64,000 nucleotides of DNA from Clostridiaceae bacterium (GTDB taxonomy: Bacteria; Bacillota; Clostridia; Tissierellales; Sporanaerobacteraceae), in the NCBI GenBank assembly GCA_019391515.1, contig JAHXQP010000023.1:1-64000 (forward strand), in the 5' to 3' direction. Position numbers and translations under genes: made by a program. The notes beneath the pieces are model-generated. The model saw only the letters and a list, made by a program, of their open reading frames with translations. It was not told the origin of the DNA and made no database searches. This document shows positions 20,172-31,413 of this stretch, one piece after another (the first letter of the stretch is position 1; each line of letters starts with the position of its first letter).

Positions 20172-21338
20172 TTACAAATAATATATATATATTCTTATTC
20201 CAGAAACTCTTCCTTTAAGACTATTATGATTTTTGCTATCAGAATGAGCCGCATATGAAAAGTCAGACTTTGAAGTATTTCTCTTATTTACAAATATTGT
20301 ATGATATGCTACTCCCTTGCTATTAACCAATGATATAGCATCACCTTGATAGGTTTTGTCATAAACAGCTTTTTTAAAATTTGATTTAGTTTGCGATGCT
20401 GATACATCAGTAAATTTACCTGCCCTTACTTGCCAATGCCATCTAAACATATTGGCTCCTCTTCACGTAGAAGATATCTGATTTAAATTATATCCTTTAT
20501 AATACCAAGCTGAAGTATTATCTACTTTTCCATCTTTAAATTTCATGCCTCCCGCTCTTAAACACTGAGAAACAAAGTTAGCACAATCACCACCAGAACC
20601 TGAAAAATCTCTATAATTAGGATTACGTTTAGATCCATCCCATTTTGTCGCATAAGCCATAGCCTTTGACTCATTATATTCAATAGCTTTTGTTAAGCTG
20701 ATTTCATCATCTTTTATAAATTCACCTAGTTTTTCATTAATTGATTTCATTAATTTTAAATTTTGTTCATCATTATAATTATCTTCCGTTGAAATATTAG
20801 ACGCTAAAGAAGCTATAATTTCTTTAACTTGGAATTCACCCATTCCTGTTTTTTTAACCACATCTTCAATATTACTTGCTAAATAATTCATAGACTTTTC
20901 TTTCATGTCATCAATATTTATATTTGCATATTTTAATAAATATTGCTCTACTTTCATATAAGAATCAACGCTTTGATAATATTGGGGCATTGGATCATGT
21001 CCCATATTGTTTTCATAAATATATTCTAAAATGTCTGTCTTCAATTGATTTTGATCAATATCATTTAGGTCAGGATATGATTCTTTAATATATTCATCTA
21101 AAGATTTTTTTACTTCAGTGATTTTAATCTTCTTATCTTCTTCATTCAAGTCCTCCGATTGAATAGAAAAATCAATAATTTTTTCTTGTTGTTCGTTAAT
21201 CTTAATCTTTTCATTTTCATTATTATTTTCTACCACATCAAAATTTAAATATTCCTCTATTTCATATTCATTACTTGCAAAAGATGTCGTTGTAAAAATA
21301 AACATTATTGCAAAAACTAACCCTAAAATTTTTTTCAT
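20172..21338 (-). pseudogene. Secreted Amidase_6-like (putative cell-wall amidase) protein interrupted by in-frame TGA
   Basis: Signal peptide MKKILGLVFAIMFIFTTTSFA; YATKWDGSKRNPNYRDFSGSGGDCANFVSQCLRAGG...; ORFs 20463-21464 and 20172-20450 are in the same frame, separated by TGA at 20463-20465. Confidence 0.85.
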
Positions 21339-21363
21339 AATATTCCCTCCTATCATATTATTA

Positions 21364-21421
21364 GGCTTTGTAGATTTAAATAAAAGTTGTTTTATATTCT
21401 TATTTTCAAATCTACAAAGCC
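21364..21421. repeat. Inverted-repeat mini-element (MITE-like) candidate
   Basis: Perfect 14-bp inverted repeats GGCTTTGTAGATTT...AAATCTACAAAGCC flanked by ATATTATTA / ATATGATTA. Confidence 0.4.
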
Positions 21422-21571
21422 ATATGATTACAATATTATTTATATTATACCATTTTTGGAACAAAATAAATTACTATTATTAAAAAATTTCATTTTTAAT
21501 CTAATTATAAATATATTAAGAGGTAGCTTTTTAAAAAGCTACCTCTTAATATATTCCCTCTTCAAAATTTG

Positions 21572-22741
21572 CTATGCAGCCTGCCTTCTATATACTACTT
21601 TTCCATCGACAATAGTTGCAAAGGTTTTACAGTCTATGTCTTTTAATGGATTTCCATCAAATATGACTATGTCTGCATCTTTTCCTACTTCTAAACTTCC
21701 TACCCTATCTGATATTCCTATTATCTCTGCTGGATTGATTGTTATAGCTTTTAGTGCTTCTACTTCATCTAATCCAGACTTAGCTGCTAGTCCCGCACAA
21801 AGGGGTAGATATTGTAGTGGAATAACTGGGGAATCTGTTATAATAGCAATTTTTACTCCTGCTTCATGGAGTATCTTGGGAGTATCAAAAGTTTGATTTC
21901 TAAGTTCTATTTTAGATCTATCTGTTAAAGATGGTCCAACTATAGCAGGTTTTCCTTCTTCCGCTAATATATCTGCAATTAAATGGCCTTCAGTACAGTG
22001 ATCTAAAGTTATATCCACATTAAATTCCTTTGCAATTCTTATAGCTGTTAAAATATCATCAGCTCTATGAGCATGAGCTTTAAGTGGTATTTCCTTTTTA
22101 AGTACTTTAATCATAGCTTCCATTTTCATATCATATTCTGGCATTTTAGAAGAATCTTCTAGTCCTTCTTCTTTCTTATTGAGATATTCCTTAGCTTCAA
22201 ATAATGTTTCTCTCAATTTAGCTGCAGTAGCCATCCTAGTTATAGGTGATTGTTTTTGGTCCTCATGAACTCTCTTCGGGTTTTCTCCAAAGGCAACTTT
22301 CATAGCTACTGGTTCTTTTATGATCATATCATCTACTCTTTTGCCATAAGTCTTAACCGCTACAAATTGTCCCCCAACTACATTTGCACTTCCAGGACCT
22401 GTAACTGCAGTAGTTACTCCGCCCATATAAGCTTCTTTAAAATTAATATCCATAGGATTTATTCCATCTATTGCTCTTAAATGGGGAGTTACTGGTTCTA
22501 CCCATTCATTTCCGTCATCACCTTCAAATCCCATACCATCTTCCCACATTCCTAAATGACAATGCGCATCTATAAATCCTGGAGTTATCATTCTTCCCTC
22601 AGCGTCTATGATTTCTGCGTCCAATGGTGCTACAAGGTCTTTGCCTATTTCTACTATTTTTCCATCATCAATTAATATACTTCCATTTTCAATTATTTCT
22701 CCAGCCATAGTATGAATACGACCATTTTTTATAAGCAACAT
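21572..22741 (-). CDS. Amidohydrolase (imidazolonepropionase-like)
   Basis: GFIDAHCHLGMWEDG, TAVTGPGSANVVGGQ, AHAHRADD, KDADIVIFDGNPL. Confidence 0.92.
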   Translation of the reverse strand: MLLIKNGRIHTMAGEIIENGSILIDDGKIVEIGKDLVAPLDAEIIDAEGRMITPGFIDAHCHLGMWEDGMGFEGDDGNEWVEPVTPHLRAIDGINPMDINFKEAYMGGVTTAVTGPGSANVVGGQFVAVKTYGKRVDDMIIKEPVAMKVAFGENPKRVHEDQKQSPITRMATAAKLRETLFEAKEYLNKKEEGLEDSSKMPEYDMKMEAMIKVLKKEIPLKAHAHRADDILTAIRIAKEFNVDITLDHCTEGHLIADILAEEGKPAIVGPSLTDRSKIELRNQTFDTPKILHEAGVKIAIITDSPVIPLQYLPLCAGLAAKSGLDEVEALKAITINPAEIIGISDRVGSLEVGKDADIVIFDGNPLKDIDCKTFATIVDGKVVYRRQAA

Positions 22742-22773
22742 ATAAGTTTCCCCCTTATATTTATTTTGACTCT

Positions 22774-24534
22774 CTAACTAATATTATAACTTTTACTTCT
22801 AGTATCATCAACAATTTCCAAAGCTTTTCCAATAGCATCTGCTAGTTCTTCTACTGTACAAGGTTTGCTCAATATATAATCGATAGTATCACAATTTTCC
22901 ATAATATCATCTACAAATCCTGTTAAAAGTATGAAAGGTTTATCGGGATATTCTTTTTTTACCTTTTGTGAAACCTCAATCCCATTTTTATATGGCATGG
23001 AATAATCACATATTATAAGATCATATTCTTTTTCTGAAAGTCTTGACAGAACCTTTTCTCCTCTAGTCTCTACATCTGCATTCATATTCAATAGAGAAAC
23101 TAGTTCTTTTATAGATTTTGCTACAATATATTTATCATCTACAACTAAAATATTTGCAACAGTATTATAATCTTCTTCCTCTTCTGCTACATTTAACTGT
23201 TCTTCTGTAGTACTAGGAAATATTATAGTGAATTTGCTACCTTTACTTACTTGGCTTTCAACTTTTATATCAGCACAATGTTCATTTAACAACTTTTTAA
23301 CAATATTGAGTCCTAAACCCGTTCCATTTTCTCCTTTGGTAGTAAAGAAAGGATCGAATATTTTTTCTAACATATCCTCTTCAATTCCTATCCCAGTGTC
23401 TTCTACTTCTATGAAACTATTTTCACCTTTGTCATAGGTCTTTATTTTAACAGTACCATCACCTGCTATGGAGTCAACAGCATTTAATAATATATTTAAT
23501 ATTGCTTGTCTTATTTCAAATTCATTACAATATATACATTTTCTCGAGTTAAGCTCTTTTATAAGTTTTACATCACCTGTATTTTTCCTATCAATTTTAA
23601 TAACACCGTGATTGATCATCTCTATACTATCCTCAACCAAATCATTTAATTCGTGTATTTCTCTTTCTGAGTTATAACTACCTTTTATATAATTTTGTAT
23701 TTTTTTCATCATAGCTTTTCCATCAAGGGCAGTTTTATATACAGTGTTTAGATATTTTTTAACTTCCTCATCTTTTTCTTTTGCCAAGCACATCTGTGAA
23801 AAACCAACAATAGTTGTCAATATATTGTTAAAATCATGGGTCATACTTTCAGATAGCTCTCCCAAAGTCTTTAAATTTTCAATTCTTTTTAATTCTCTTT
23901 CATATTCTTCCTGTTGCCTTTGTTTTATTGATAAGTTAATGAGAGAAGTTTTTATAAGTTCTAAATAAGTATAGACATTTCCACCTTTAGAATCCTCTAG
24001 AACAAATAAATCATGAAGAGTTATGAGACTTAAAAAATCTTTTTCATGAAAATCATCAATTATATATTTAATGACTATCATTATATCTTTTTGTCTACAT
24101 GTCTTTTTCATTTTTTTGTGAAGGGTACATAGCTCTTCCCCTTTTATACGAGAAGTGTAGAAGCTATCCCTTGTGGTATAAACTATTATCTTTTTAAATC
24201 CGTTTTCCTTATAATTATCTATTTCTTTCTCATAAAAATCTATTATCTTGTCTAACGAAAGCAATTCATCATGTAAAAACTTTTCCTCTGAACATACAAA
24301 AGTTAATTGTCCATTTTGATATTTCTCTTCCATATCTATTTTAAAATACTTCCCCATACTCTTTAAATCAGGCTTATCTTTCTTTTCATTATAAACATAT
24401 ATTAGTGCTCCATCATCTTGTAATATATCATTGACAAGTTTTTTAAGGGGTGTTACATACTTTTTTCCAAAATTAGAGCTAATAATACCACAAAAAAGTT
24501 TTCCAGCATACTCTAATTCTCTATTTTCCTCCAC
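22774..24534 (-). CDS. Hybrid sensor histidine kinase/response regulator (cytosolic)
   Basis: HDFNNILTTIVGFSQM H-box, HATPase GTGLGLNIVKKLL, receiver domain ILVVDDKY...IICDYSMP. Confidence 0.9.
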   Translation of the reverse strand: MEENRELEYAGKLFCGIISSNFGKKYVTPLKKLVNDILQDDGALIYVYNEKKDKPDLKSMGKYFKIDMEEKYQNGQLTFVCSEEKFLHDELLSLDKIIDFYEKEIDNYKENGFKKIIVYTTRDSFYTSRIKGEELCTLHKKMKKTCRQKDIMIVIKYIIDDFHEKDFLSLITLHDLFVLEDSKGGNVYTYLELIKTSLINLSIKQRQQEEYERELKRIENLKTLGELSESMTHDFNNILTTIVGFSQMCLAKEKDEEVKKYLNTVYKTALDGKAMMKKIQNYIKGSYNSEREIHELNDLVEDSIEMINHGVIKIDRKNTGDVKLIKELNSRKCIYCNEFEIRQAILNILLNAVDSIAGDGTVKIKTYDKGENSFIEVEDTGIGIEEDMLEKIFDPFFTTKGENGTGLGLNIVKKLLNEHCADIKVESQVSKGSKFTIIFPSTTEEQLNVAEEEEDYNTVANILVVDDKYIVAKSIKELVSLLNMNADVETRGEKVLSRLSEKEYDLIICDYSMPYKNGIEVSQKVKKEYPDKPFILLTGFVDDIMENCDTIDYILSKPCTVEELADAIGKALEIVDDTRSKSYNIS

Positions 24535-24556
24535 AGAACTACCTCCTTAATGGGAC

Positions 24557-26662
24557 CTATATATCTCTCATACTTAAAGAAATTTTCCCTTTGGATATAT
24601 CAATATCTAAAACTCTTACTTGGACTATATCTCCTATTTTTACCACTTCCATAGGATGTTTTACAAACTTATCGCTTAATTTTGATATGTGGACTAATCC
24701 ATCTTGTTTTACGCCTATATCTACAAAAACTCCAAAATCCACTACATTTCTCACTGTTCCTGTAAGGACCATATCTGGCTTTAGATCTTCTATATTTAAT
24801 ACATCTGTTCTAAATATAGGTTTTGGTGCATCTTCCCTTGGATCTCTTCCAGGTTTTTTTATCTCCTCAATAATATCTTTCAGTGTAGGTATACCTACTT
24901 CTAATTCTTCGGCTAAGCTATCTAAATTCACCTCATCTAAAGCGTCCCTTTCCAGTATTTTCTCAGCTATAGTATAAGATTCTGGATGTACTGCCGTATT
25001 GTCCAGTGGATTATCTCCTTCCGGAATCCTTAAAAACCCAGCACATTGTATGAAAGTTTTTTCTCCTAAGCCTTTGACCTTTAAAAGCTCTTTCCTATTT
25101 TTAAATATACCCTTTTCATCTCTATAGTCTACTATGTTTGCAGCTACCTTATTAGATATTCCCGATACATATTTAAGTAGTGACGTACTAGCTGTATTTA
25201 AATCTACTCCTACTGTATTTACAGAAGACTCTACTACTCCACTTAAGGCTTCATTTAGCTTAGTTTGATTCAAATCATGTTGATACTGGCCTACCCCTAT
25301 ATGTTTAGGCTCTATTTTTACAAGTTCAGCTAGTGGATCTTGTAGTCTTCTCGCTATAGATATAGCACCTCTTAATGAAACATCCATATTTGGAAACTCT
25401 TCATTAGCTATTTTAGAAGCCGAATAAACTGAGGCCCCAGCCTCACTAACTATTATATAAGACACGTCCTTATTTTCTAATTCTTTTAACATCTCTACTA
25501 CTACTTGCTCAGTTTCCCTAGAAGCTGTTCCATTACCTATATCAATTATATCCACATTATGTTTGTCTATTAGTCTTTTAAGTTCCGTTTTTGTTTTTTC
25601 CACTTGATTTTGAGGTTCTGTGGGATAGACTACAGTAGTTTCTAATAATTTTCCAGTCCCATCTACTACTGCTACTTTACATCCTGTCCTAAACCCTGGA
25701 TCTATTCCCATAACCACTTTGTTTTTTATAGGAGGTTGCATAAGTAATGGCTTTAAATTTGTAGAAAAGACTTTTATTCCTTCTTCTTCTGCCCTTTCTG
25801 TTAAAGCCCCTCTAATCTCTCGTTCTATTGAAGGAAATATAAGTCTTTTATATCCATCTTCAATAGCCATTTCTAAATAGTCTGTGGTAATTGCTTTATT
25901 ATTTTTTATCATTTCCCTTTTTAAAATATTTAATATTTCTTCATCAGGAACCAATATTTTAACCCTAAGAATTTTTTCCTTTTCTCCTCTATTTATAGCC
26001 AATATTCTATGATTAGGAATAGTTTTTACTTTTTCATTATAGGAATAATACATTTCATATACAGTTGATTCTTTACTATCCACTGCTTCTGATTTTAAAA
26101 TTCCCTTTTCGAAAAATATCTTTCTTATTATCTTTCTAAACTTAGCATTATCAGAAACTATTTCTGCAATAATATCCATTGCTCCATTATAAGCTTCTTC
26201 TATACTTTCTACTCCTTTTTCTATATCTATAAAAGAGTTAGCTATTTTTTCTAAACTACCTTCTTCAATCTCTTCATCAATAATTATCTTAGCTAAAGGT
26301 TCCAGCCCTTTTTCCTTTGCCTTAGTAGCTCTTGTTCTCCTCTTTTTCTTATAAGGCCTGTATAGATCCTCTACCCTTTGAAGAGTATCTGCATTAAGTA
26401 TTTCCTTTTTCAAATCATCTGTTAGTTTACCTTGTTCTTCAATAAGTCTTATGACTTCTTCCTGTCTATTTTCTAGATTCCTTAAATAATTTAGCCTATC
26501 ACTTAAATCTCTTAAAACTATATCATTTAATTCTCCTGTTTGTTCCTTCCTGTATCTGGCAATAAAAGGAATAGTATTGCCTTCGTCAATAAGCCTTATA
26601 GTATTGTTGACTTGGAAACTTTTAAGTTTAAATTCCTTCATCAAAATACTACTGATGTCCAT
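24557..26662 (-). CDS. tex: RNA-binding transcriptional accessory protein Tex
   Basis: TIPFIARYRKEQTG, GIDPGFRTGCKVAVVD, C-terminal S1 domain. Confidence 0.96.
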   Translation of the reverse strand: MDISSILMKEFKLKSFQVNNTIRLIDEGNTIPFIARYRKEQTGELNDIVLRDLSDRLNYLRNLENRQEEVIRLIEEQGKLTDDLKKEILNADTLQRVEDLYRPYKKKRRTRATKAKEKGLEPLAKIIIDEEIEEGSLEKIANSFIDIEKGVESIEEAYNGAMDIIAEIVSDNAKFRKIIRKIFFEKGILKSEAVDSKESTVYEMYYSYNEKVKTIPNHRILAINRGEKEKILRVKILVPDEEILNILKREMIKNNKAITTDYLEMAIEDGYKRLIFPSIEREIRGALTERAEEEGIKVFSTNLKPLLMQPPIKNKVVMGIDPGFRTGCKVAVVDGTGKLLETTVVYPTEPQNQVEKTKTELKRLIDKHNVDIIDIGNGTASRETEQVVVEMLKELENKDVSYIIVSEAGASVYSASKIANEEFPNMDVSLRGAISIARRLQDPLAELVKIEPKHIGVGQYQHDLNQTKLNEALSGVVESSVNTVGVDLNTASTSLLKYVSGISNKVAANIVDYRDEKGIFKNRKELLKVKGLGEKTFIQCAGFLRIPEGDNPLDNTAVHPESYTIAEKILERDALDEVNLDSLAEELEVGIPTLKDIIEEIKKPGRDPREDAPKPIFRTDVLNIEDLKPDMVLTGTVRNVVDFGVFVDIGVKQDGLVHISKLSDKFVKHPMEVVKIGDIVQVRVLDIDISKGKISLSMRDI

Positions 26663-26781
26663 TTAATCACTTCCCATTCTAAAGTATTGTTAATATTATT
26701 AAAACCACCACTATATTATTCTACAAATTTTACAAAATTCCTTTGTTTGACAATTAATAATTCTTTAAATATTTGTTAATT

Positions 26782-26807
26782 AAAACCCTTCATTAATGAA
26801 GGGTTTT
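26782..26807 (-). terminator. Intrinsic terminator at prfB 3' end
   Basis: AAAACCCTTCATTAATGAAGGGTTTT palindrome. Confidence 0.75.
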
Positions 26808-27900
26808 ATGTTTTAAGTATTCATTTATAAACATATCTATATCTCCATCCATTACACTATTTATATCTCCTACTTCTAAATTAGTCCTATGGTCCTTAAC
26901 CATGTTGTATGGATGGAAAATATAAGACCTAATTTGAGATCCCCATGCAATTTGAGTATACTTACCTTGTAAATCCTCAATTTTTTCCTTATGCTCTTCT
27001 TCCTTTAGTTGTATAAGCTTAGCTTTGAGCATCTTCATAGCAGTTATCCTATTGCTATGTTGAGATCTTTCATTTTGACATTGTACCACAATCCCAGTAG
27101 GAATATGGGTTATCCTTACAGCAGAATCTGTTGTATTTACATACTGTCCTCCTGCTCCACTAGACCTATAGGTATCAATTTTTAAATCTTTAGAATCTAT
27201 CTCTATATCTGTATCATCACCTAGCTCCGGATAGACATCTATACTAGCAAAAGAAGTATGTCTTCTACCTGAAGAGTCAAAAGGAGATATTCTTACAAGT
27301 CTATGGACTCCTTTTTCAGATTTTAAATATCCATAGGCATTTAACCCCTTTATAAGAAGGGTTGCACTTTTTATTCCTCCTGCTGTATCAGGAAGTATAT
27401 CTAAGGTATCTATTCCAAAACCTTTACCTTCTGCCCATCTTCTGTACATTCTGAGAAGCATTTCTGCCCAATCTTGAGCTTCCAATCCTCCAGCTCCTGA
27501 ATGAATAGATAATATTGCATTGTTTTTATCATATTCTCCATTTAAAAGAGTAGTCAATTTTAAATCTTTAGCCTTTTTGGCCACCCTATTGTAAGAATTT
27601 TTTATCTCCTTATTTAATGAAAATTCCTCTTCTTCAAGGGCCAATTCAATGAGAACTTCTAAATCTTCTAATTCCGATTCTAAACTTTCATACTCATCTA
27701 TTCTATCTTTTAAATGTTTAGATTCTTGAAGAACTTTCTGTGCATTTTCTATATCTTCCCAAAATTCTTCTTTAGCTGCTTCTATATCTAAATCTTTAAC
27801 CCTTTTTTTCATGCCAACCATGTCAAAGGGAAACACCCAAATCTTTTAGTTCATTCCTAATTGAAGCTACTTCTTCTCTATATTCATGAATGCCTTCCAT
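26793..27900 (-). CDS. prfB: Peptide chain release factor 2, expressed via programmed +1 frameshift
   Basis: GGQ motif (SSGAGGQYVNTTDSAVRITH); short zero-frame ORF MEGIHEYREEVASIRNELKDLGVSL followed by CTT TGA C and +1 continuation DMVGMKKRVKDLDIEA. Confidence 0.95.
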
Positions 27901-27919
27901 TAAATCACTCCAATCTATT

Positions 27920-30655
27920 CTATGCATTCCTGCCACAGCATTTTTTGTATTTTTTCCCACTTCCACAAGGACAAGGATCATTTCTACCAACTTTTTTTTC
28001 TTTAACTATTGGCTTTTGTTTCCCTTGATTTTCTTTATTGGTTGAAACCGCCTTTGCAACCCTCTTTCTTTCCATTTTGTCTGGAGTTTCAACATTGTAT
28101 AAATATTTAACAGTATCTTCTTGTATACTAATAGTCATCTCTTCAAACATATCAAAACCTTCTATTTGATAAGCTCTTACAGGATCTTCTTGACCATAAG
28201 CTCTAAGACCAATACCTTGCTTTAGTTGAGCCATAGCATCTATATGATCCATCCACTTATTGTCTACTACCTGAAGAAGGACAATTCTCTCTATTTCTCT
28301 AAATCTTTCTTCCCCTATTTCTGCTTCTTTTTCTTCATATCGTTTTTCAAATAGACTGTACAACTTTTCTCTAATTTCTTCTTTGGTCACATCATTAATA
28401 TTTTCTTTGTTTAAATATCCAGCAGGTAAAAAGGCTGTTTTTAAATAATTTTCAAATCCTTCTAAGTCCCATTCTTCTACAAACTCACTGCCTTGAGAGT
28501 ACATATCTATAGCCCTATCTATCATACCTTTAGTCATAGACATGATATAGTCTCTTAGATTTTCTCCTTCTAGCACTTTTCTTCTTTCACTGTATATTAC
28601 TTCTCTTTGCTTATTCATTACATCATCATATTGAAGAACATGTTTTCTAATAGCAAAGTTATTTCCTTCTACTTTACTTTGAGCACTTTCAATAGACTTG
28701 GTTAAAAGTTTATGTTCTAATGGTTCATTGTCTGGAAAATTATTCCCAATAAATCCTTGAGCTCTACTACTTCCAAACAATCTCATTAAATCATCTTCAA
28801 GAGAAATATAGAATCTAGATGAACCTGGATCTCCTTGACGACCAGCACGTCCCCTAAGCTGATTGTCTATCCTTCTTGACTCATGTCTTTCAGTACCTAT
28901 AATATGAAGTCCTCCTACATCTACAACTTCATCATGTTCTTTATCTGTTTCTTCTTTAAACTTTTCATAAAATCTTTCATATACCTTCCTTGCTTCTAAT
29001 ATCTCAGCATCATTTGTATCGATAAAGCTATCTACTTGGGATATAATTTCTTCATCATAGCCTTTCTTCTTCATTTCTGCTTTTGCAAGATATTCTGGAT
29101 TTCCTCCAAGTACTATGTCTGTACCACGACCAGCCATATTTGTGGCTATAGTCACTGCTCCAATCCTACCAGCTTGAGCTACTATCTCAGCTTCCCTTTC
29201 ATGATGTTTAGCATTCAATACTTCATGTGGTATTTTTTCTTTTTTAAGCATTTTACTTAGTATCTCAGATCTTTCTATAGAAATAGTACCTACAAGTATA
29301 GGTTGACCTGTACTATGCCTTTCTTTTATCTCTCCAACCGTTGCGTTAAATTTAGCTTCTTCACTTTTATATATGCTATCATGAAAATCTTCCCTTATAA
29401 CAGGCTTATTTGTTGGAATCTCTACTACATCTATATTGTATATCTCTCTAAATTCAGCTTCCTCTGTTTTTGCTGTACCTGTCATACCAGAAAGTTTTTC
29501 GTACATTCTAAAATAATTTTGAAATGTAATAGTAGCCAAAGTCTTAGACTCGCTCCTTGCTTCTAGTCCTTCCTTAGCTTCAATAGCTTGATGTAGTCCA
29601 TCACTATATCTTCTACCATGCATAAGTCTTCCTGTGAACTCATCTACAATCAATACTTCTCCATTTTTTACTACATAATCTATGTCCCTTTTCATTAAAT
29701 ATCTTGCTTTTAAACCTTGATTTATATGGTGAGCTATCTCCATATTGTCTGGATCTGCCAAGTTTTCAAGTCCAAAAAAGCTTTCTGCTTTTTTAGTTCC
29801 CTTTTCAGTTAATGTAACAGTTCTAGCCTTTTCATCTACTACAAAGTCTACTACTTCTTCTTTTATTTCTCTATCAAATGGATCAGATTTTCTTTCATTT
29901 GGGTCTATTTTTCTTCCTTCTAATTTTTTAACAAAATTATCTGCTGTATAATAAAGTTTTGTAGATTTGTCTCCTGCACCTGAAATAATAAGAGGTGTTC
30001 TTGCTTCATCTATAAGAATACTATCTACTTCGTCTACTATGGCAAAGTTTAGTTTTCTTTGAACCATTTCATCTTTGTATATAACCATATTGTCCCTTAA
30101 ATAGTCGAATCCAAATTCATTATTTGTTCCATAAGTTATATCACAATTGTATGCTTTTTTTCTTTCTTCGCTATCCATATCATGGGTGATACAGCCTACA
30201 CTAAGACCTAGGAATTCATACACTTTTCCCATCCATTCTTTATCCCTTTTTGCCAAATAGTCATTGACTGTAACTATATGAACTCCCTCTCCAGTAAGGG
30301 CGTTTAAATATGCAGGAAGAGTTGCTACAAGGGTTTTTCCTTCCCCTGTCTTCATCTCTGCTATTCTTCCTTGATGGAGTATTATACCTCCTTCAAGTTG
30401 AACCCTAAAATGTTTCATACCTAAAACCCTACTAGAAGCTTCTCTTACCACTGCAAAAGCTTCTGACAATATATCATCTACTGTTTCTCCTTTTTCCAAT
30501 CTCTTTTTAAATTCAGATGTCTTTTCTTTTAATTCTCTATCAGAGAGTTTTTCTATGCTATCTTCTAAATCTTCTATTTTATCTACTAAAGGAACTATCT
30601 TTTTCAATTCTCGCTCACTATAGGAGCCAAATATCTTTTCAAATAAGGCTTTCAT
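27920..30655 (-). CDS. secA: Preprotein translocase subunit SecA
   Basis: [45 protein letters not shown]-terminal [18 protein letters not shown]. Confidence 0.97.
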   Translation of the reverse strand: MKALFEKIFGSYSERELKKIVPLVDKIEDLEDSIEKLSDRELKEKTSEFKKRLEKGETVDDILSEAFAVVREASSRVLGMKHFRVQLEGGIILHQGRIAEMKTGEGKTLVATLPAYLNALTGEGVHIVTVNDYLAKRDKEWMGKVYEFLGLSVGCITHDMDSEERKKAYNCDITYGTNNEFGFDYLRDNMVIYKDEMVQRKLNFAIVDEVDSILIDEARTPLIISGAGDKSTKLYYTADNFVKKLEGRKIDPNERKSDPFDREIKEEVVDFVVDEKARTVTLTEKGTKKAESFFGLENLADPDNMEIAHHINQGLKARYLMKRDIDYVVKNGEVLIVDEFTGRLMHGRRYSDGLHQAIEAKEGLEARSESKTLATITFQNYFRMYEKLSGMTGTAKTEEAEFREIYNIDVVEIPTNKPVIREDFHDSIYKSEEAKFNATVGEIKERHSTGQPILVGTISIERSEILSKMLKKEKIPHEVLNAKHHEREAEIVAQAGRIGAVTIATNMAGRGTDIVLGGNPEYLAKAEMKKKGYDEEIISQVDSFIDTNDAEILEARKVYERFYEKFKEETDKEHDEVVDVGGLHIIGTERHESRRIDNQLRGRAGRQGDPGSSRFYISLEDDLMRLFGSSRAQGFIGNNFPDNEPLEHKLLTKSIESAQSKVEGNNFAIRKHVLQYDDVMNKQREVIYSERRKVLEGENLRDYIMSMTKGMIDRAIDMYSQGSEFVEEWDLEGFENYLKTAFLPAGYLNKENINDVTKEEIREKLYSLFEKRYEEKEAEIGEERFREIERIVLLQVVDNKWMDHIDAMAQLKQGIGLRAYGQEDPVRAYQIEGFDMFEEMTISIQEDTVKYLYNVETPDKMERKRVAKAVSTNKENQGKQKPIVKEKKVGRNDPCPCGSGKKYKKCCGRNA

Positions 30656-30734
30656 TTTTTTACCACCTTTCAAAAACAGAACATATCTACCAATCAATTT
30701 TATCACTAATTATTTTGATATACAAGATATGTGA

Positions 30735-31337
30735 TTATCTGCTTATAAAGTCAAATTGAACCATATTTCCAAAGTCCCTATCTTCAGATATCATTATTTC
30801 TTGTATAAGTACAAATAATCCTAAATAAATTATAAAATCTCCTAAACTAAATATATGGGGGTAAGGATATGGTTTTGGTAATATGATTATATCTCCTAAT
30901 ATAGCCAATTTAGTTTTTTCTACTATAGGAGTATATAAAGGTAATTTTCCTTGTTCTAAAAGGAATCCAAGATCCTCAAAACCTAATAATTCTAATCCTT
31001 CAACAAGTATAGGTCTCTTCCACCCATTGAAAATCATTGCTAAAATATTCATAATGGAACCTGCTAAAACAACCCATAATGATCTATATCTTAAATTAAT
31101 TACTATTCCTATAAACAACAATACATAGGATATAATAGATAACTGTTTGGTAAATCTAAATACTCCATCAAGATAATGTAGTTCTTCGATGAAATTAATT
31201 GTTACTAAAAAGTATTGAATCATTAAAGCCAATATTAAAACCCACATTTTCTTAAAATTAACCCTCTTAAATCTTGATAATTTACCACCTCTTACAAGGC
31301 CTATTATTATAGATAATATAATTATTTCAATAAACAA
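30735..31337 (-). CDS. DUF5317-like membrane protein
   Basis: ~200 aa, multi-TM, GGKLSRFKRVNFKKMW...GDIIILPKPYPYPHIFSLGD. Confidence 0.65.
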   Translation of the reverse strand: MFIEIIILSIIIGLVRGGKLSRFKRVNFKKMWVLILALMIQYFLVTINFIEELHYLDGVFRFTKQLSIISYVLLFIGIVINLRYRSLWVVLAGSIMNILAMIFNGWKRPILVEGLELLGFEDLGFLLEQGKLPLYTPIVEKTKLAILGDIIILPKPYPYPHIFSLGDFIIYLGLFVLIQEIMISEDRDFGNMVQFDFISR

Positions 31338-31360
31338 TAAAAATCCCTCCTTATACTAAA

Positions 31361-31390
31361 AAATTGCAGGATTTTCATCCTGCAATTTTG
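31361..31390 (-). terminator. Intrinsic terminator downstream of hpf
   Basis: AAATTGCAGGATTTTCATCCTGCAATTTT. Confidence 0.75.
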
Positions 31391-31413
31391 ATTTCTATAT
31401 AAATATTATACTA

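Noticed and set aside
20463-20465. Selenocysteine codon at the amidase TGA
   Set aside because: Homology suggests Trp, not Cys/Sec, at this position and no SECIS-like hairpin was evident just downstream
19598-22741. Prophage or full integrative element
   Set aside because: Only ~2 kb between the repeats; no integrase, replication or phage genes
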